A stretch of DNA of 64,000 nucleotides from Paramacrobiotus metropolitanus (taxonomy: Eukaryota; Tardigrada; Eutardigrada; Parachela; Macrobiotidae): assembly GCF_019649055.1 (NCBI RefSeq), contig NW_026570328.1, positions 62,001 through 126,000 of the forward strand. Reading direction: 5' to 3'. The notes beneath the pieces are model-generated. The model did not search any database, was not told the DNA's origin, and was given only the letters and a program-made list of their open reading frames with translations. How positions within the stretch are numbered: position 1 is the first letter of the stretch; every line of letters begins with the position of its first letter. The translations under genes were made by a program, and so were the position numbers. Positions 50,469-62,928 of the stretch are shown one piece after another.

Positions 50469-53400
50469 ATGGCATCCCCGGCTGACGTTCCGCATATCCT
50501 GCAAGCCTTCAAGAATTCGTTGAAGGTTTTTCAGGATGTTCGTCCTAGAAATACATCAGCTAGGATTCGTGAGTGCTTGACTGTGCACAGTGACAGTAAA
50601 AATGCCGCGTGTTCACGTCTAATTTGTTATATTAATGTCACTGCTTTTAGCTCCAAGGGAGAATTATGAGACGGTACTGGAAAATTACTGTGCTACCAAA
50701 AGGTGGGATAAATATTTCTTATTGAGCTTGATGCGTTGTCAGAGGCAGAATGGATTTATACATCGAACAAGAAAATATTTACTTTTAGCCTGCGATGGAA
50801 CCGAGAAGTCAGCGAAAATTGCACGCGGATCGTTTATCATGTGCATGGAGACTACTTCCGAGTGGACGTTCATATTCTTCATGGCATTATCGGCGACGTG
50901 TGGGTGTTCCATCAGTTCGGCGGCGGCCATTTAGAAGTAAATTTCAAACTTGATATTTCCGCTACTTCACTTGCATTACAATGTTATGGTGTTTATACTG
51001 GCTTGACTTTTTCAGCCCTGTCCACATATTGCCAGGGCGCTGAGGTAACTAGTATTTCTTTTCTCAGTTATGATTATCATAATACAACTTTGCCGGGTTC
51101 TTAGGTCGAAAAGTTTGTCGGAATTGGATAAGCATATGACTGGATTTTTGAGGATGTATGGTTCAGTTCAGGATAAGTAAGTATTGGCTTTGAATTCGAT
51201 ATTTGTTCGTTTTTTGCGTGATTGAAATCGATTCGTTTGCATGAACGTTTTGTACTTTTGTTCCTTTTTGCTGGTGCGCATTTAATCTGGTGACTGGTTT
51301 GAAGATATGCAGTGTTGCTGCTTTTCACACATAACAACGACAGTTATGAAGAAAAGTTGCGAAGTGTTTCGGAATGTCCGCTGTAGTTATGAAATCATTT
51401 TAACGAATTATTCGTGCATTTGCATCTTTCCAGGTCACAGCGGTCGAAATTCTTCAGTTGTTTATCGAAGCTGGAAACGGATTTGACAAGTGCTTATCAG
51501 CAGTTTGTAAAGTGAGTTCTGGTTTTTCATACTACTTTGCTGCTGCTTGCAATTGTTGAATCTTGAAACGTACAATTAGGTTGAATTTGGACTGTTTGCC
51601 TCAGATACTTAAGGGGCAGTGGGGCCTTCTTTCACCACGAAGAGACGGTAACGTTTAGATCACCCGGATCTTCAATGTCTTGGCTTAGTGTTGTTACAGG
51701 TTTTCTTTTGTTTTTCAGGAATACCTATGAGTTTGTGCTTTTTTATCACGTCATCGGATTTTTTGGACCATAACAATAAAATGCTCGAGTCATCGTTTTG
51801 TGGTAGGTAGAGGTCAATACGGTTGACGTCTGCTGAGAGTGTCTTTGCCATACTGTTAACATTTGCTAGTGATTTCCGGAAGGCGCATTGGACTGTGGGC
51901 ATCTATCAATATTAAGGAATCACCCTCTGTGCATGTTTTACCGAATTGTCTGTTGGCGCGACAGTTTCTACAGTCAGCCGATGGAGTCTTGCTTTTTGAT
52001 TACACAAATGAAAGTGGTCGAGAAACCACGGCAAAGATAAATGCGCATTTCACACTGGAATTGGACAAGCCAATGTATATATGCAGAAGTATTAAGGAAG
52101 AGCTTGCGCAAGAAACAGGTGAGAAAGCTAACTGGTTAGTTTTGTTGCCTTTATTTTAAGGTATGTTTCTTGAAGTAATAACTCGCGAAAGACCTGTATG
52201 TATGTACAACAATTAAAGCTTAAGAAGCATTAATGCAGTGACTTACTCATGCTATTTTTAGGGCTGGAGGTTCCCGTTAAAAGTGACAGTCGGCCTGCCT
52301 TGCTGTTGGAAGTATTGGAAAAAGCTATTCTCCGTGACAACTTCAGCGAATCTCACAGTTATTATGCTGTAAGAGATGCTTGGGCATTACCTTAACATTT
52401 TCCACAATTGAATTTCACGTAGATTGTTGCCGATCATCATCACAAATATGTCCTGTCTTCGGCGGATGTTCTGGCAGAAGCTGTTCAAGAAATTCCTTTT
52501 ACGCACCCGACGCAAGTGGAAGGATGCATACGTCTTCTTCGTCGGCAGGCAGCGCTTAATAAACTGATCTCTACTTGTATACGCCATGCAAATCAAAAAG
52601 GTTTAGCCAGTGAAATTTTTGTTCTACTTACGGGAATACCATATGATTTTGATTGGCAGGCATTGTGGCTCCGTTTGAATTTCACATGCTTATCCTTTCG
52701 GATAGCGGAATTCAGGTTCGTTTCCTTCATCCGATAGACAACACTTCTGTCTGCCAAGGTTAGTCTGCGTGTTAAGTTTGCGTGATTGATCCTGAGTAAA
52801 ATTACTCGTATACGTTCAGCGATTTTATGAGTGGTTGTGTTGACAGTCTTCATCAGTTTGGTGGACCCAACATCTCCGACATGCTCTTTCAGCGATATTG
52901 CTATGGCCTTGTGTCCAAATATTTTGATGTCTTCGTGGTTGAAACGGTACGGTCGGTTATGCTGTAGAACGCTTATAAAAAAATCTGGAGCAAGAAAAAT
53001 TTCTAGGTAAAGAGTTTGCCCGATTTTTTGTGCAGTATATCGCTTGCAATTTCAGAAGTTTTTCGATTCCCGTGATGTTTCGTGCTATGATGGAGCATTT
53101 CGTTAGAAACTATGTCCCGGTCGTGCCTCGTCTTTTAGACGAGAGTGTCGTTGAAATGGCCGCTGAGCATGCGTCGTCACTGGAAAATTCTCCAGTTGCC
53201 CCGGTGGAATCATTGCCGGTTGTCACCACTCCACCGGTGATACCGGAAGTGGAATTTTTCCCAGAAAAAACTGTAAGCCCGCTTCTTCCGACGTTGACAC
53301 CGCCGTCGCCCAATCCACCTTTGTCCATGAAATTGCCGAAGCCTCGTTCGACATTTGATCAGCTATTATCATCGGGGCCTAAGCACCGGGCTAAGGATTT

Positions 53401-55616
53401 GCCGATGGATGCGGACATTCATTCTATGAAGATGAAGCAGTTGTATGAAAAAAATAAAAAATCGCGAGCGAATCGACAATACGACGATGACCTGCTAATG
53501 GAGCCAGCACCCCCTACTAAGAAAAAGCGTAAACTGTCGTTAGAGTCGCCCCTGTATAACTCGCCATTCGTTTTCTCCAGTGGGAAAGGCGATTCCATGG
53601 AGACTACAGAGGTCATTCGCCAGGAGCCGGGTGTCATAAAGATTCGAAATGTCTCCGAAGATTCGCCTCATGGTTCTCCCACGATAACGATTAAATTACC
53701 AGTTAATAAGCCGTCGCATTCATCGGACGCTCCTATTTTGCAATCATTAATACTAAGTAAGGATCGAGAATCCAAGAAGGAGAAAAAGCGGTCTAAACTT
53801 GCCGAACCGTCGCCGCCGGAAGTACGCTATGCCGAACCAAAAAAGACCAAAAAGGATACGGAATTGGAAACTCTTTTAAAGAAAGGTGGAGGTTTCACGA
53901 CGTCCCCGCCGAAAACCACGGCAAAATACCATGTTCCGAGCTCCGTGGCTGCCAAGTACACGGCTCCGACTATACCGGTGACTTCCTCTTTTTCTGCTAA
54001 GATTTCCTCACCAACTGTGTTTTCACTTGTACAACAGAAATCCGGCGTACCGTTTGGGGCGCCCGGTAGTTTTCCAAAAGCTCCCAATTCAGCAGCGTCA
54101 CCGGCTGGCACCAAGTCCTCATTAGCTGCTCCGGTATCGTTCGGCGTTCCCAAATCTCCAGCGCCACCAAAATCACCAGCGCCGGCGGCTGCTAAATCTC
54201 CTCTTTCCGCGTCTCCAAAGCAACCCTCATACTACAGCGAACCGCCATCCAAAAAGTCGGGCATGGCCGGCGCTCCTAAATCCAGAGAGAAAAATTCACC
54301 GGGTAAATCTTCCAAATCACCATTGCCACCTCCTGTTCCAGCCGCTGCTCCGCTGTTTAGCATTCCGAAAACACCCTCCCTCAGTACGTTGCCGCGTATT
54401 CCTAAGAAAACTGCTGCTGCTGTTGCGCCACCAGTGAAAGCAGACTCTCTTCCGGTATCCACAATGACCATGATGCCGCCTCCTGTCGTCACCACCAGCG
54501 GCGGCGAAGGAAGTACGATTGCTGCTCTGCTGTTAAATCAGCCCGCTCCTACGCCACGACCGCCTCTTCTTCCGACTCCTGATATGGAGCCCTTGCCCAT
54601 AGTGGAGGAAAGGGAGGAAAGCAAATTGATTGGCCCTTCCCTGATGCACCGGTTCATGCCTCCACCGTCATATTTCCCGTTTGGCATTCCGCCACCGAAA
54701 TTGCCGGAAAAGGAAAGACCGCTAAGTGTTATCGTTATGGAGGAACCGGCTCCTGATGAGGCCGACAAGCGAGCTAATATTTTGGGTGAGAATCCAGCGA
54801 TTGCAACCCAAGCTGGAAAGGTGCGGACTAAATCACTCTCGGCAGTTCTGGATAAATTAAAGAGTAGAGTGGAATCCTCTGATGGGACTCATGATGCGAG
54901 TTTGCCAGATGCCAGTTTATCGTCACCTTCGGTATTTGCCAGTCAACCTGATGGGACGAGAGACAGAGATGCTGGAATCTCGGAACCGCTTAATCCAGGT
55001 ACCGACTGCCTAATTTTTAGATGGAGTTGGAAAAAACAGTTCGTATAATATTCATTCGAGGTTAAATTTGCAACAAAAAACAAAAATTTGACCACTGTTT
55101 GTAACTAGAAAAATTTGGCAGAATTTGCAGGTTGATTTTTGACTTCTTTCAGGTCCACTGACAGCGGCGACAAAGCCGTTGGATATTAGTGCTTCTATAA
55201 TTTATGATTCCATGACAGTTGAAGATGCCACAAAGAAACTGGAAAGTGTCATGCGCCAACAAGTGCATACCACGGAAATTGCTGCACTCGATAAAACGAA
55301 GAGGCTGCTAGTGCCGTACTCCAGCGGAGATTCATCCAGCGACAGTGAGGAAGATAAAATTCCTTCCGGCAGTAACGCTTCGACATCGCGGCGAGCGGAT
55401 ATTCCTCTGGATGGGAGCCCGGAAATCTTGGAACGTCCCCATGTGCCAGCGCCATTAACGCTGTCGAAACTGGACACAGCGCATATGGACGTTCCAACGG
55501 AGCCGAGCATCCAGTCGATTTTGGCTCGCAGTCCAGGTGAAGAGCGGACAAGTCCCTTGATTCTGGACGATGTCATGTTGGATGCTGCGTTTTTCTCTAC
55601 CGAGGACAGAGACTAA
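50469..55616 (+). CDS. MED1: MED1, Mediator complex subunit 1
   Basis: Mediator middle-module subunit that links transcription factors, notably nuclear receptors, to RNA polymerase II. Fifteen exons: 50469-50568, 50651-50702, 50789-50936, 51016-51044, 51105-51176, 51434-51511, 51580-51647, 51719-51802, 51870-52118, 52262-52368, 52423-52600, 52660-52758, 52847-52946, 53056-54998, 55153-55616; 1256 residues, in phase throughout. The ATG has an ideal context (ACCATGG) after an in-frame TGA. The conserved Med1 domain (about 1-460) shows YFRVDVHILHGIIGDV, ELDKHMTGFL, ILKGQWGLLSPRRDG, INAHFTLELDKPMYI, NKLISTCIRH and MLILSDSGIQVRFLHP. The long C-terminal exon is disordered, Pro/Ser/Lys-rich, with one LxxLL (LETLL, 725-729) and SLSAVLDKLKSRV (near 1050), a motif shared with vertebrate MED1. 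The N terminus is shorter than in vertebrates. Confidence 0.93.
53864..53878 (+). other. LxxLL motif (possible nuclear-receptor box) in MED1
   Basis: Codes LETLL followed by KKGGG, in the disordered C-terminal part of MED1. Vertebrate MED1 has two such boxes (LTSLL and LMNLL) that bind ligand-activated nuclear receptors. Only one clear copy is seen here, preceded by a Lys-rich stretch rather than the vertebrate flanks. Confidence 0.5.
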
Positions 55617-57481
55617 ATTGCTTGGGTAACTTAAGGACTGCAGTTTACCGGTACTTTTAATTTATTTTGTGGACTGCTAAAACAACTCTGTTTTGTTTTT
55701 AATTTGAATGTTTTATTATTTGTAAATCATTGCCTGTTTGGTTACCTAACGTAAGTGTGAGTTATTTTTCTCATTGTATGTTTTGAGTATCTTATTGTTT
55801 GATCATGTTTCATCGACAATATTTACGTCGCATTAAAAATGTTTCCACCTTTGTATTGAGTTTTGGTGATCACTTCAAGTGACAAAATTAATGTGTGACC
55901 ACCCACTGACTAGTTGTATTGTACAGTACTTACTTGAGTACTGTACTGTTAAAATAACAACAACTGCAGACCAGCAAGCAGTCATATTATCTCAATGTGA
56001 CCTGGTAGAACAACGAAATGTACTAAAATATCAAATAAAGTAATTCGTAGTAAATTAACTGCCAGATACGTATACACACCCGTACCGCACGATTGCTTAG
56101 ATATAAAATTATTATAATTAATTTTTATGAAATAGTAAGTAGCAATAACTTGCTATATGTCACAAATATATTATTACATATCAATTATCAGACCATGCTA
56201 TGCTTTACGAAAATGTACCATCTGTAAATATTTTCGGTACTTCCAAATTTGTAAAATTTTAAATACTTACTGGTTTAATACTGCACAAGTTTTCGGTTTT
56301 TTTTACTTTAAATTTGGAAACCGGCGAAAAACGAGCCACTCAATATCTTCGCCAGCGGATCAGCATTGAAATCCAACGAGGAAATGCGGCATCGATCATG
56401 GGGACAGCGCCGATGGGGTGATGGGAGCAAATTTAGATCAAATTTCATCTGTGATTAGGCCACCCCTCTCGATTGATGCTTAATAAGTGATTGTTTTGTT
56501 AGTTACTGTAAAAGTTTTGGTGGAGAAAGTTATAGATAGTACTTAGCGATTAATGTAAGAAACTTTGAAAATGGCCATACCGACTCCTACTGTACGTACG
56601 AGTACAGTTTAAAGCAGCACGAGTCTGGGTGACTCACTGGATCACGTTGAACCTGTCAGCTTAATTCAATCTCAAACCTCGTGCGATTTTTTGTTCGAGT
56701 TGTTGTTGGTTGCATTTTCGTTTACCCTCGATTTTGACTTGCTGCATTCCACTGAGCACATTTGCTTCTTTTCGTGCTAAGAAGTTTTCCTGTTTCTTGT
56801 TTCCTGGACGTTTTCGATTTTCCAGGGCTGGAACAATATTAAGCATTGCTTGGGTTTACTGGTTTATGGTTGATACGAGTACTGTACAGTGTACACATCA
56901 TTCGTCATTGTCAAGACTCGATCAGGACTGCAATCCACTTTTGAAGTAGACACTTCAGTTCATTGATCTCATCCGTTCTTCAGTTTTGGAAGTTTCCTGG
57001 TGACTTCTTCGCGATCTTGCTAAACTCAGTTTTGAAGTAAATAAGTTTCTTCTGATACACATAGGTACTTACTTATCCTGATGCATTTAAGATTCAGGAT
57101 TAGTCATTAGTCTTCTTAGTCTTGTAGAAGTGCTAATATTGGTCCAATATTATCGGGCACTATAATTAGAACTGACGCTGTGGTTACTGTCTGTCTTATT
57201 TCTGGTCACATTTGTTGACATTCCAGAGGTGTACGTACGTCAGAAATCCTAAAATACCTGCCCACCATTTGTCCGTCTGGCAGAGAAGGAAGGAGGAATT
57301 GAGTTACCCATCTGTGTGGGACATTTTGGCAGCCCGTCGCCAGCTGCATCTGTAGCTGTGCCTTGTTGTCGGGTGGTGTGTGGATAATTTAAAACTTTGG
57401 TTCGCCCGACAGCGTGCGTGTTGGGCTGATCAGCTGCGGGAATCTCCCATCGCATTAACCAATGCGTCCGTTCTGTACGCC
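55617..57481. other. 1.9 kb intergenic region, upstream of the SLC22 gene
   Basis: No gene supported. AATAAA at 56034-56039 is a possible MED1 poly(A) signal, 418 nt past its stop. TACGAGTA occurs at 56597 and 56874, with GTACAGTAC/GTACTGTAC strings around 55920-55950 and 56590-56900. From about 57230 onward the sequence is richer in GC and in the open frame of the SLC22 first exon, so it is probably its 5' UTR. Confidence 0.45.
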
Positions 57482-60400
57482 ATGCGCTCCCTTGAGACGG
57501 CCGAATTACATGTGGGCGACGGAATGCTCGAGGCAGACGGCCAGGGAAGAAGTCCCGGGGCCGAGACGGAGAAGCGGCTGCTGGCCGATCACGACGCTGC
57601 CGACGACAACGCCAGCCGCCCCGGGGCCGTAGATTTCGGGGCGCAGTTCGATGAGCTGCTGGAGGGCATTGGGAATTTCGGCAGATATCAGAAGATTCTC
57701 ATCTTCTGCGTCCTACTGCCTATGACGCTGAATTTCGCCTCCTCATCTGCTTGGGTGAGTGGTAACGATGGAAGTAATTGGAATTTTCTGTGAAATGTGC
57801 ATACTTAGCGTGGTATTCAGAGTTTTTTGCCATTTGAGTGACTTGAGTTTGGCTTTTTATATTTCACTAATTTCAGGATTGTTTTGCTGCCCATTAACAG
57901 TTTAGAAATAAATTTGTTTTACACTCGCAATGGATGATAATAGGAAGTATTCATTTATTCGAAACTCGAGTGTATCTGATAAGATTGCGTGATTTTCTTG
58001 GGTTTGGCTGACAAGCATGTGTATGCGGCTGTGCCAAGATACTTGTGGTCACGCTAGTAATTTCCTGTTGTCGATGCAATTGCTTCCGAGTTCCGAGCTT
58101 GTGCAGATGTTTTCGGCGAGTGGTGCAAGTTTGACGTGTGGTAATTTGGTGTGTATTTCTGCAAAGAGGGCGAGATAGCAAAATGTTTTCGCTCAACTGT
58201 TTAAGATTTCAAGTACTGTAGTGACGAAAACGTTCTATGCGGCGGGAGGCAAAAGGTTTACTGGACTTTGTGGAATGCAATCAGAAAAAGTTGATTATTG
58301 GTGTCATATGAATATGCTATATGGCTAGTCATAATTCGCTTTATTCTTGGCCTGGCTCGACCAGTTTTGCAAATAATTATTAGTTTCCAGTTAACAATTA
58401 ACATATTACTTGCTTAGTTATTGTTAAAAAAGCTTTTGTATACTTTATTTTAAACGCTACGACCCAGTTAGCGAAGCCTGTTGTCAGATTGCTGGTAAAA
58501 CACACGAAACTACATACGTATTACTAGCTAAAACGAAAAATTAAAATTAAACTACCAAACAATATGATGTAACTTAAGATGTCTTTAATAAGTTTTTTTA
58601 ACCTTGATAGCCAGTTGATTATAACGACAGTAATGGATAATTTTGCAGTTGGAATAATTTACCGATGTGTTTTAACACTTTTACAGATCTTCCTGATCCA
58701 GACTCCCGATGTTTACGGCTGCGTGTTGCCGGTGAATAACGTCTCGGAGTCAGATGTGAAAAGGCTGCTTCCGCCTCCGGATAGCAAGTCTCCTTCCGAC
58801 GCTCAGCGTGCGTACTGCTCCATGTACGATGTGAATTATTCAGCATTGTTGAACGATCATGTTTCGGTTGAGGCGGCGGAGTACTTTTTGAACAATGCTT
58901 CTCGGTTGGGCAATATTAGCACTACAGTGTGTGAGGAATGGGAATTCGAACGCACTTCGTACCACTCGACCATAGTCACGGATTGGAATTTGGTTTGTGG
59001 AGCGGATTTTTTAAGCACGGTGGCGTACATGGTTGGCTGCTTAGGTATGGTTCTAGTCGTCTAGATATTATACTCCTGTGTATCGTTATCAAATTATGTA
59101 AATTGCCTTTATACTGAACAGTGTTAAATTATGGAGATTTTGTATATGCAAATCTTTTCGCGTTTTATGTGGTAATGTGATTTGTGTGTCTGTTAAAGTT
59201 CTACTACAGAAAATTCTTCACATAAGTGAATATTCTCTTGAAATTATGTAAAAACAAGCCTGGTTTTACTTATTGCTGTTGTTTCTTTTAGGAATGCTTA
59301 TTGGAATTCCTGTAGGAGGATACTTTTGCGACCACTATGGGCGCAAGAAAACGTTTTTTGTTTTTCTGTTCATACAAATTGTTTTTGGCGGAGCAGCGGC
59401 ATTCTCTCCTAATTATTGGACGTTCTTGATTCTTACGGCGATTCAAATGCTCGCGGTAAGCGTTTTCATCTTTGCTTCTAATTGACCGGTAGAATATATA
59501 ACGATAATGTTTGCAGGTTAATCCTTTATATGCAGTTCCTTTTACTTTGGGTAAGTGGTTATCAGTTATCAAAGCGCGGATGCTCAGTATAATTTTGCTT
59601 GATTATGTGATTTGATTTGGACAGGTCTGGAAATTATCTCACCAGACTACCGAGCGACTTTCACAGTATTCATCACTGTATTCCTGGCCGTAGGCGATAT
59701 TGGTTTCATCGGTGTAGCTTATTTTGTCCGCGCCTGGCGATCTATCGCGTTGATATGCACGTTTCCCTTTGTCATCTTTGCGGCATACTGGTGGTTCTTG
59801 CCGGAAAGTCCGCGTTTTCTCTTGACACAAAAGCGCTACGCAGAAGTGGAGAATTTTCTTCGTCGTGCTGCGAAATGGAATGGGAAGGAATATGACGAGA
59901 AGTTACAAACTAAATTCATAAAACTTGTGGAGAATTTTGAAGAATACGAGGAAAAGAAAAGTATGGATGAGACATCCTTCCCATTTACGGAACTGTTTAG
60001 CAAACCGAATATTCGACGAAAAACGCTGCTCTTAATGTATCTGTCCGCCAATGTGACCATTGTGTATTGTGGGCTGAACTACTACGCTCCTTCATTGGGA
60101 AAAGATCCCCATTTAAGTTTCCTTTTATCTAATCTTGTTGAACTCCCAGGATCCTTGTTAACTCAAACAGTGGCTGATCGACTGGGTCGCCGATTGACGA
60201 CTTTTGCTTGTTTAATTCTGGGCGGAATTTGCTGTCTGGCAACTCTGGCATTTCCCTCGGAAACTGATCATTATATTGCTGTGTTAAGCTTGTTTTTAAT
60301 TGCTCGGATGTTTAACACCACGGCCTATACTGTTCAGGAACTGATGGTCTGTGAATTATTGCCTACAGTTGTACGCGGAGAAGGCGTAGGAATTACAAAT

Positions 60401-60944
60401 ATGGTAAAACATGAATGTTTCTTGGCGAAGATCCCCTGCAGTTGTAACCTTAATTGGACAGCTTTTTTAATGAATCATTAATTCATGTTAAGTTTTGTAA
60501 AGTACTACATTCTTGTTCTTGTAGAACAGTTTGTTCTTGTACTACATTTTCATAAGCGATCAAATTTACTGCTCATTTTCAGTACTGAACTATTAATTTG
60601 GTGATCTTTTGTTTAGGTATCCTCTATTGTGTCTAACCTGGGACCAGTTATCGCGTACTTTCAGATTTAAAAGTTTCGCATTGCCGCTGGCCATTTACGG
60701 ATGTATCACGATATTCGGAAGCTTTTTCGTTCTTCTGCTGCCGGAAACAGGTGGTGTTTCGTTGCCGGAAACAGTGCAAGAAACGGAGGACTTTGGCAAA
60801 GATATGACATGGAAGGATGTATTCACTCTGCTCCCGCGCCGTACAAGCCCTGAAAGCTGTGAAGGTTCGGTCTCGGATGTGGCTGTTTCGGCTGTATTGG
60901 ACGATGAAGTGGTGACGTTCGAGAAAGATAAGCAACCCGCATGA
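57482..60944 (+). CDS. SLC22-type organic cation/anion/carnitine transporter, with apparent frameshift in last exon
   Basis: Major facilitator superfamily carrier. Exons 57482-57754, 58687-59044, 59292-59455, 59517-59550 (34 nt), 59625-60403 and 60617-60944. The N terminus is an acidic 55-residue extension before TM1 (YQKILIFCVLLPMTLNFA). The large extracellular loop carries NxS/T sites and CEEWEFERT, then DWNLVCG before TM2. MFS signatures: GGYFCDHYGRKK after TM2, LPESPRFLL after TM6, ADRLGRR between TM8 and TM9. In the last exon VSSIVSNLGPVIAYF is in one frame and runs into TAA at 60668, while the following homologous part (SFALPLAIYG, LLLPETGG, SLPETVQETEDF) is in the +1 frame. Removing one T near 60666-60668 would restore one frame and give 644 residues. 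The cause may be an assembly error, an allele, or a decaying gene. Substrate not predictable. Confidence 0.87.
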
Positions 60945-61987
60945 TTTAGCGTGGAATTAGCGTGCCTTTCTTTCGTATATTGTGATCAGTCTTTTTTCCC
61001 GATTCCATATGCTTTCCCTTTTTTGCTTGCATCTCTGTTATAATGAAAACCTGTGTTTAATGTTTGTGTAAATTTGCTCGTAAGTTGCGTGTTGATTTCT
61101 TGCTTGGTGTGAAGTTTGAGTTTGACTAGAATCACGATATTACTCGTATTTCCTTAGGTTAGCTCCAAAACGTCCGGTAACGCCGCTGTACACAACTGTT
61201 CAGATTAAAATATTTGTATGACACTAAAATTTCGTTTCCTGTTTCGTTTCTAATTTTGTATTAGAATTTCGTATGAATTTGGACATATGTAGTGCTAAAA
61301 GAGCACAAACGCAAATGTCTCCGTTGTTCGTTGTGGTCTTCAGAGTCGCAGTGGTTAGTGTCATATTATTGTTATGATGGTAATTCAGATGTTGAATGTA
61401 GAGAGAACTCCGTATCCAAGCAGACGATCCCGGTCAAGTAGTTGAGAGCAAAATATTTCCGGAAACGAGTCATGCGCTTAATTGCACAGGTAAAGTTGGG
61501 GAAATTATGTGTATCTTACCGCTCTTCGTATGTTATCGTCAAATGGACATCAGCAGATCGTTGCATTTCTAAAAACGTATAATATACATAGCTTTATAGT
61601 ACATATGTAATTTGTAGCATACAATTGCAATATTTAGACTGCATCATGGATTCCATCATGGATAGTCCGCTAGATTAAATTTGGCCGACGATTACGTAAT
61701 GTAACTTGTGTGACATAGTGCGTAAGCATTACATATCAACATCTGGATTTTAGAAACAGTTCAACCTAATTTTTAGTCCATTGACTCACTGTATTTTTAG
61801 CTCATCACTGCACTTCCGGCGACTTATTCCATGCTGGAACACACATATAATGCTATCACCATTCTGCAGTGCCAGAATTTACATGATCCATGTTGTTTTA
61901 CATTACGACATGTAAGAGCTTGGCGCTGCGTTTGAGTACCATTTTTCTAATACAATAAACTTTGCCATTGCACTGGTTATCTACAAA
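60945..61987. other. intergenic between SLC22 and tetraspanin genes
   Basis: About 1.0 kb, AT-rich, no gene seen. TACTCGTA at 61141-61148. It should contain the tetraspanin promoter. Confidence 0.45.
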
Positions 61988-62815
61988 ATGAGGGTATTTT
62001 CCTGTATAGAGTGGACGTTCATCATTATATGCATACTCCAGATATGTGCCGGCATAGCATTGTTCACCCTCAACATATTTTTTGTTTGGATTGAAAACAT
62101 TTTCATCGAAGGCTACTATACATCGGAGTCACTGTTCGGAACGGAGCCGCAACACAACTACACGCTGGTATCCTGTGGCTATTTTATTCTGTCTAGTGCA
62201 TTATTCTGCTGTGGACTGTTCGGCTTATCCGCCGTGTACTTCTGGCGAACACGGACCTGTTTTATAGTCCTGTACATCCTCAGCGTCATCGTTTCTCTGG
62301 GATGCTTCTGTTTGTTGGCATTCGTTATCTACAATGTCATGCTCCATCAGCGTAGTCGCTTGAACAGCTACCGGCAGAGTTACGATTTCATTGTACTGCA
62401 GAGCGGATACTCCCAGGATCCCAGTAGCATGCACTACTTCGACGAAACACAGCAGAGTCTGCGCTGTTGTGGCTCAATGTCGGCCAGTGACTGGCTAGTG
62501 GCCGGAGGATATATTCCGTTATCGTGCTGTAAATACGGGAACGATACCGAACGCTGCGGCCATCTGGGAGCGCAATCGCTCCAGCAGCAGTCGCCCAATG
62601 CGACCCAATTTGGCTTGCTGGAAGCCTATGACACAGGATGTTATGTTAAGCAAGCCGAGCACGAAACCCAGCTCAATGTCATAATGTATGTTTTCTATAG
62701 TAGCATTGTTGGCGGCACACTCTTACTGCAGATTACTGGGCTGGTACTGGTTATTTGTTATAAGATTAGAAATTTTAATGTTGTTATGAGGCCAACGTAT
62801 TCCTCAAGACTGTGA
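61988..62815 (+). CDS. tetraspanin, intronless
   Basis: Four-pass membrane organiser, 275 residues in a single exon. TM1 is about residues 8-34, TM2 about 62-82 (YFILSSALFCCGLFGLSAVY), TM3 about 88-115 and TM4 about 236-260. The large extracellular loop holds the defining CCG (LRCCGSMSASDW), a PLSCC pair, further Cys at CG and GCY, and one NxT site. The short basic cytoplasmic C terminus (CYKIRNFN...) is usual. The ATG at 61988 follows an A-rich context (CAAAATG). Most animal tetraspanin genes have introns, so a single exon here could reflect intron loss or a retrocopy, although the frame is intact. Confidence 0.92.
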   Translation: MRVFSCIEWTFIIICILQICAGIALFTLNIFFVWIENIFIEGYYTSESLFGTEPQHNYTLVSCGYFILSSALFCCGLFGLSAVYFWRTRTCFIVLYILSVIVSLGCFCLLAFVIYNVMLHQRSRLNSYRQSYDFIVLQSGYSQDPSSMHYFDETQQSLRCCGSMSASDWLVAGGYIPLSCCKYGNDTERCGHLGAQSLQQQSPNATQFGLLEAYDTGCYVKQAEHETQLNVIMYVFYSSIVGGTLLLQITGLVLVICYKIRNFNVVMRPTYSSRL

Positions 62816-62922
62816 CGCATTGTCAATAATATAACACAGTTGCTGTCAGTTTGTTGGGCAACACTGGGCGCTGGTAAAGATGAATGGCCATTACTGTGTG
62901 CATGTGTTGTAAATACGCCTGC

Positions 62923-62928
62923 AATAAA
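62923..62928 (+). terminator. poly(A) signal AATAAA of the tetraspanin gene
   Basis: Canonical hexamer 108 nt after the stop codon, on the coding strand. Plausible 3' UTR length; no direct evidence of use. Confidence 0.5.

Noticed and set aside
53827-54153. Minus-strand frame opposite the MED1 C-terminal exon
   Set aside because: Shadow of Pro/Ser/Lys-rich coding sequence; no independent start or homology.
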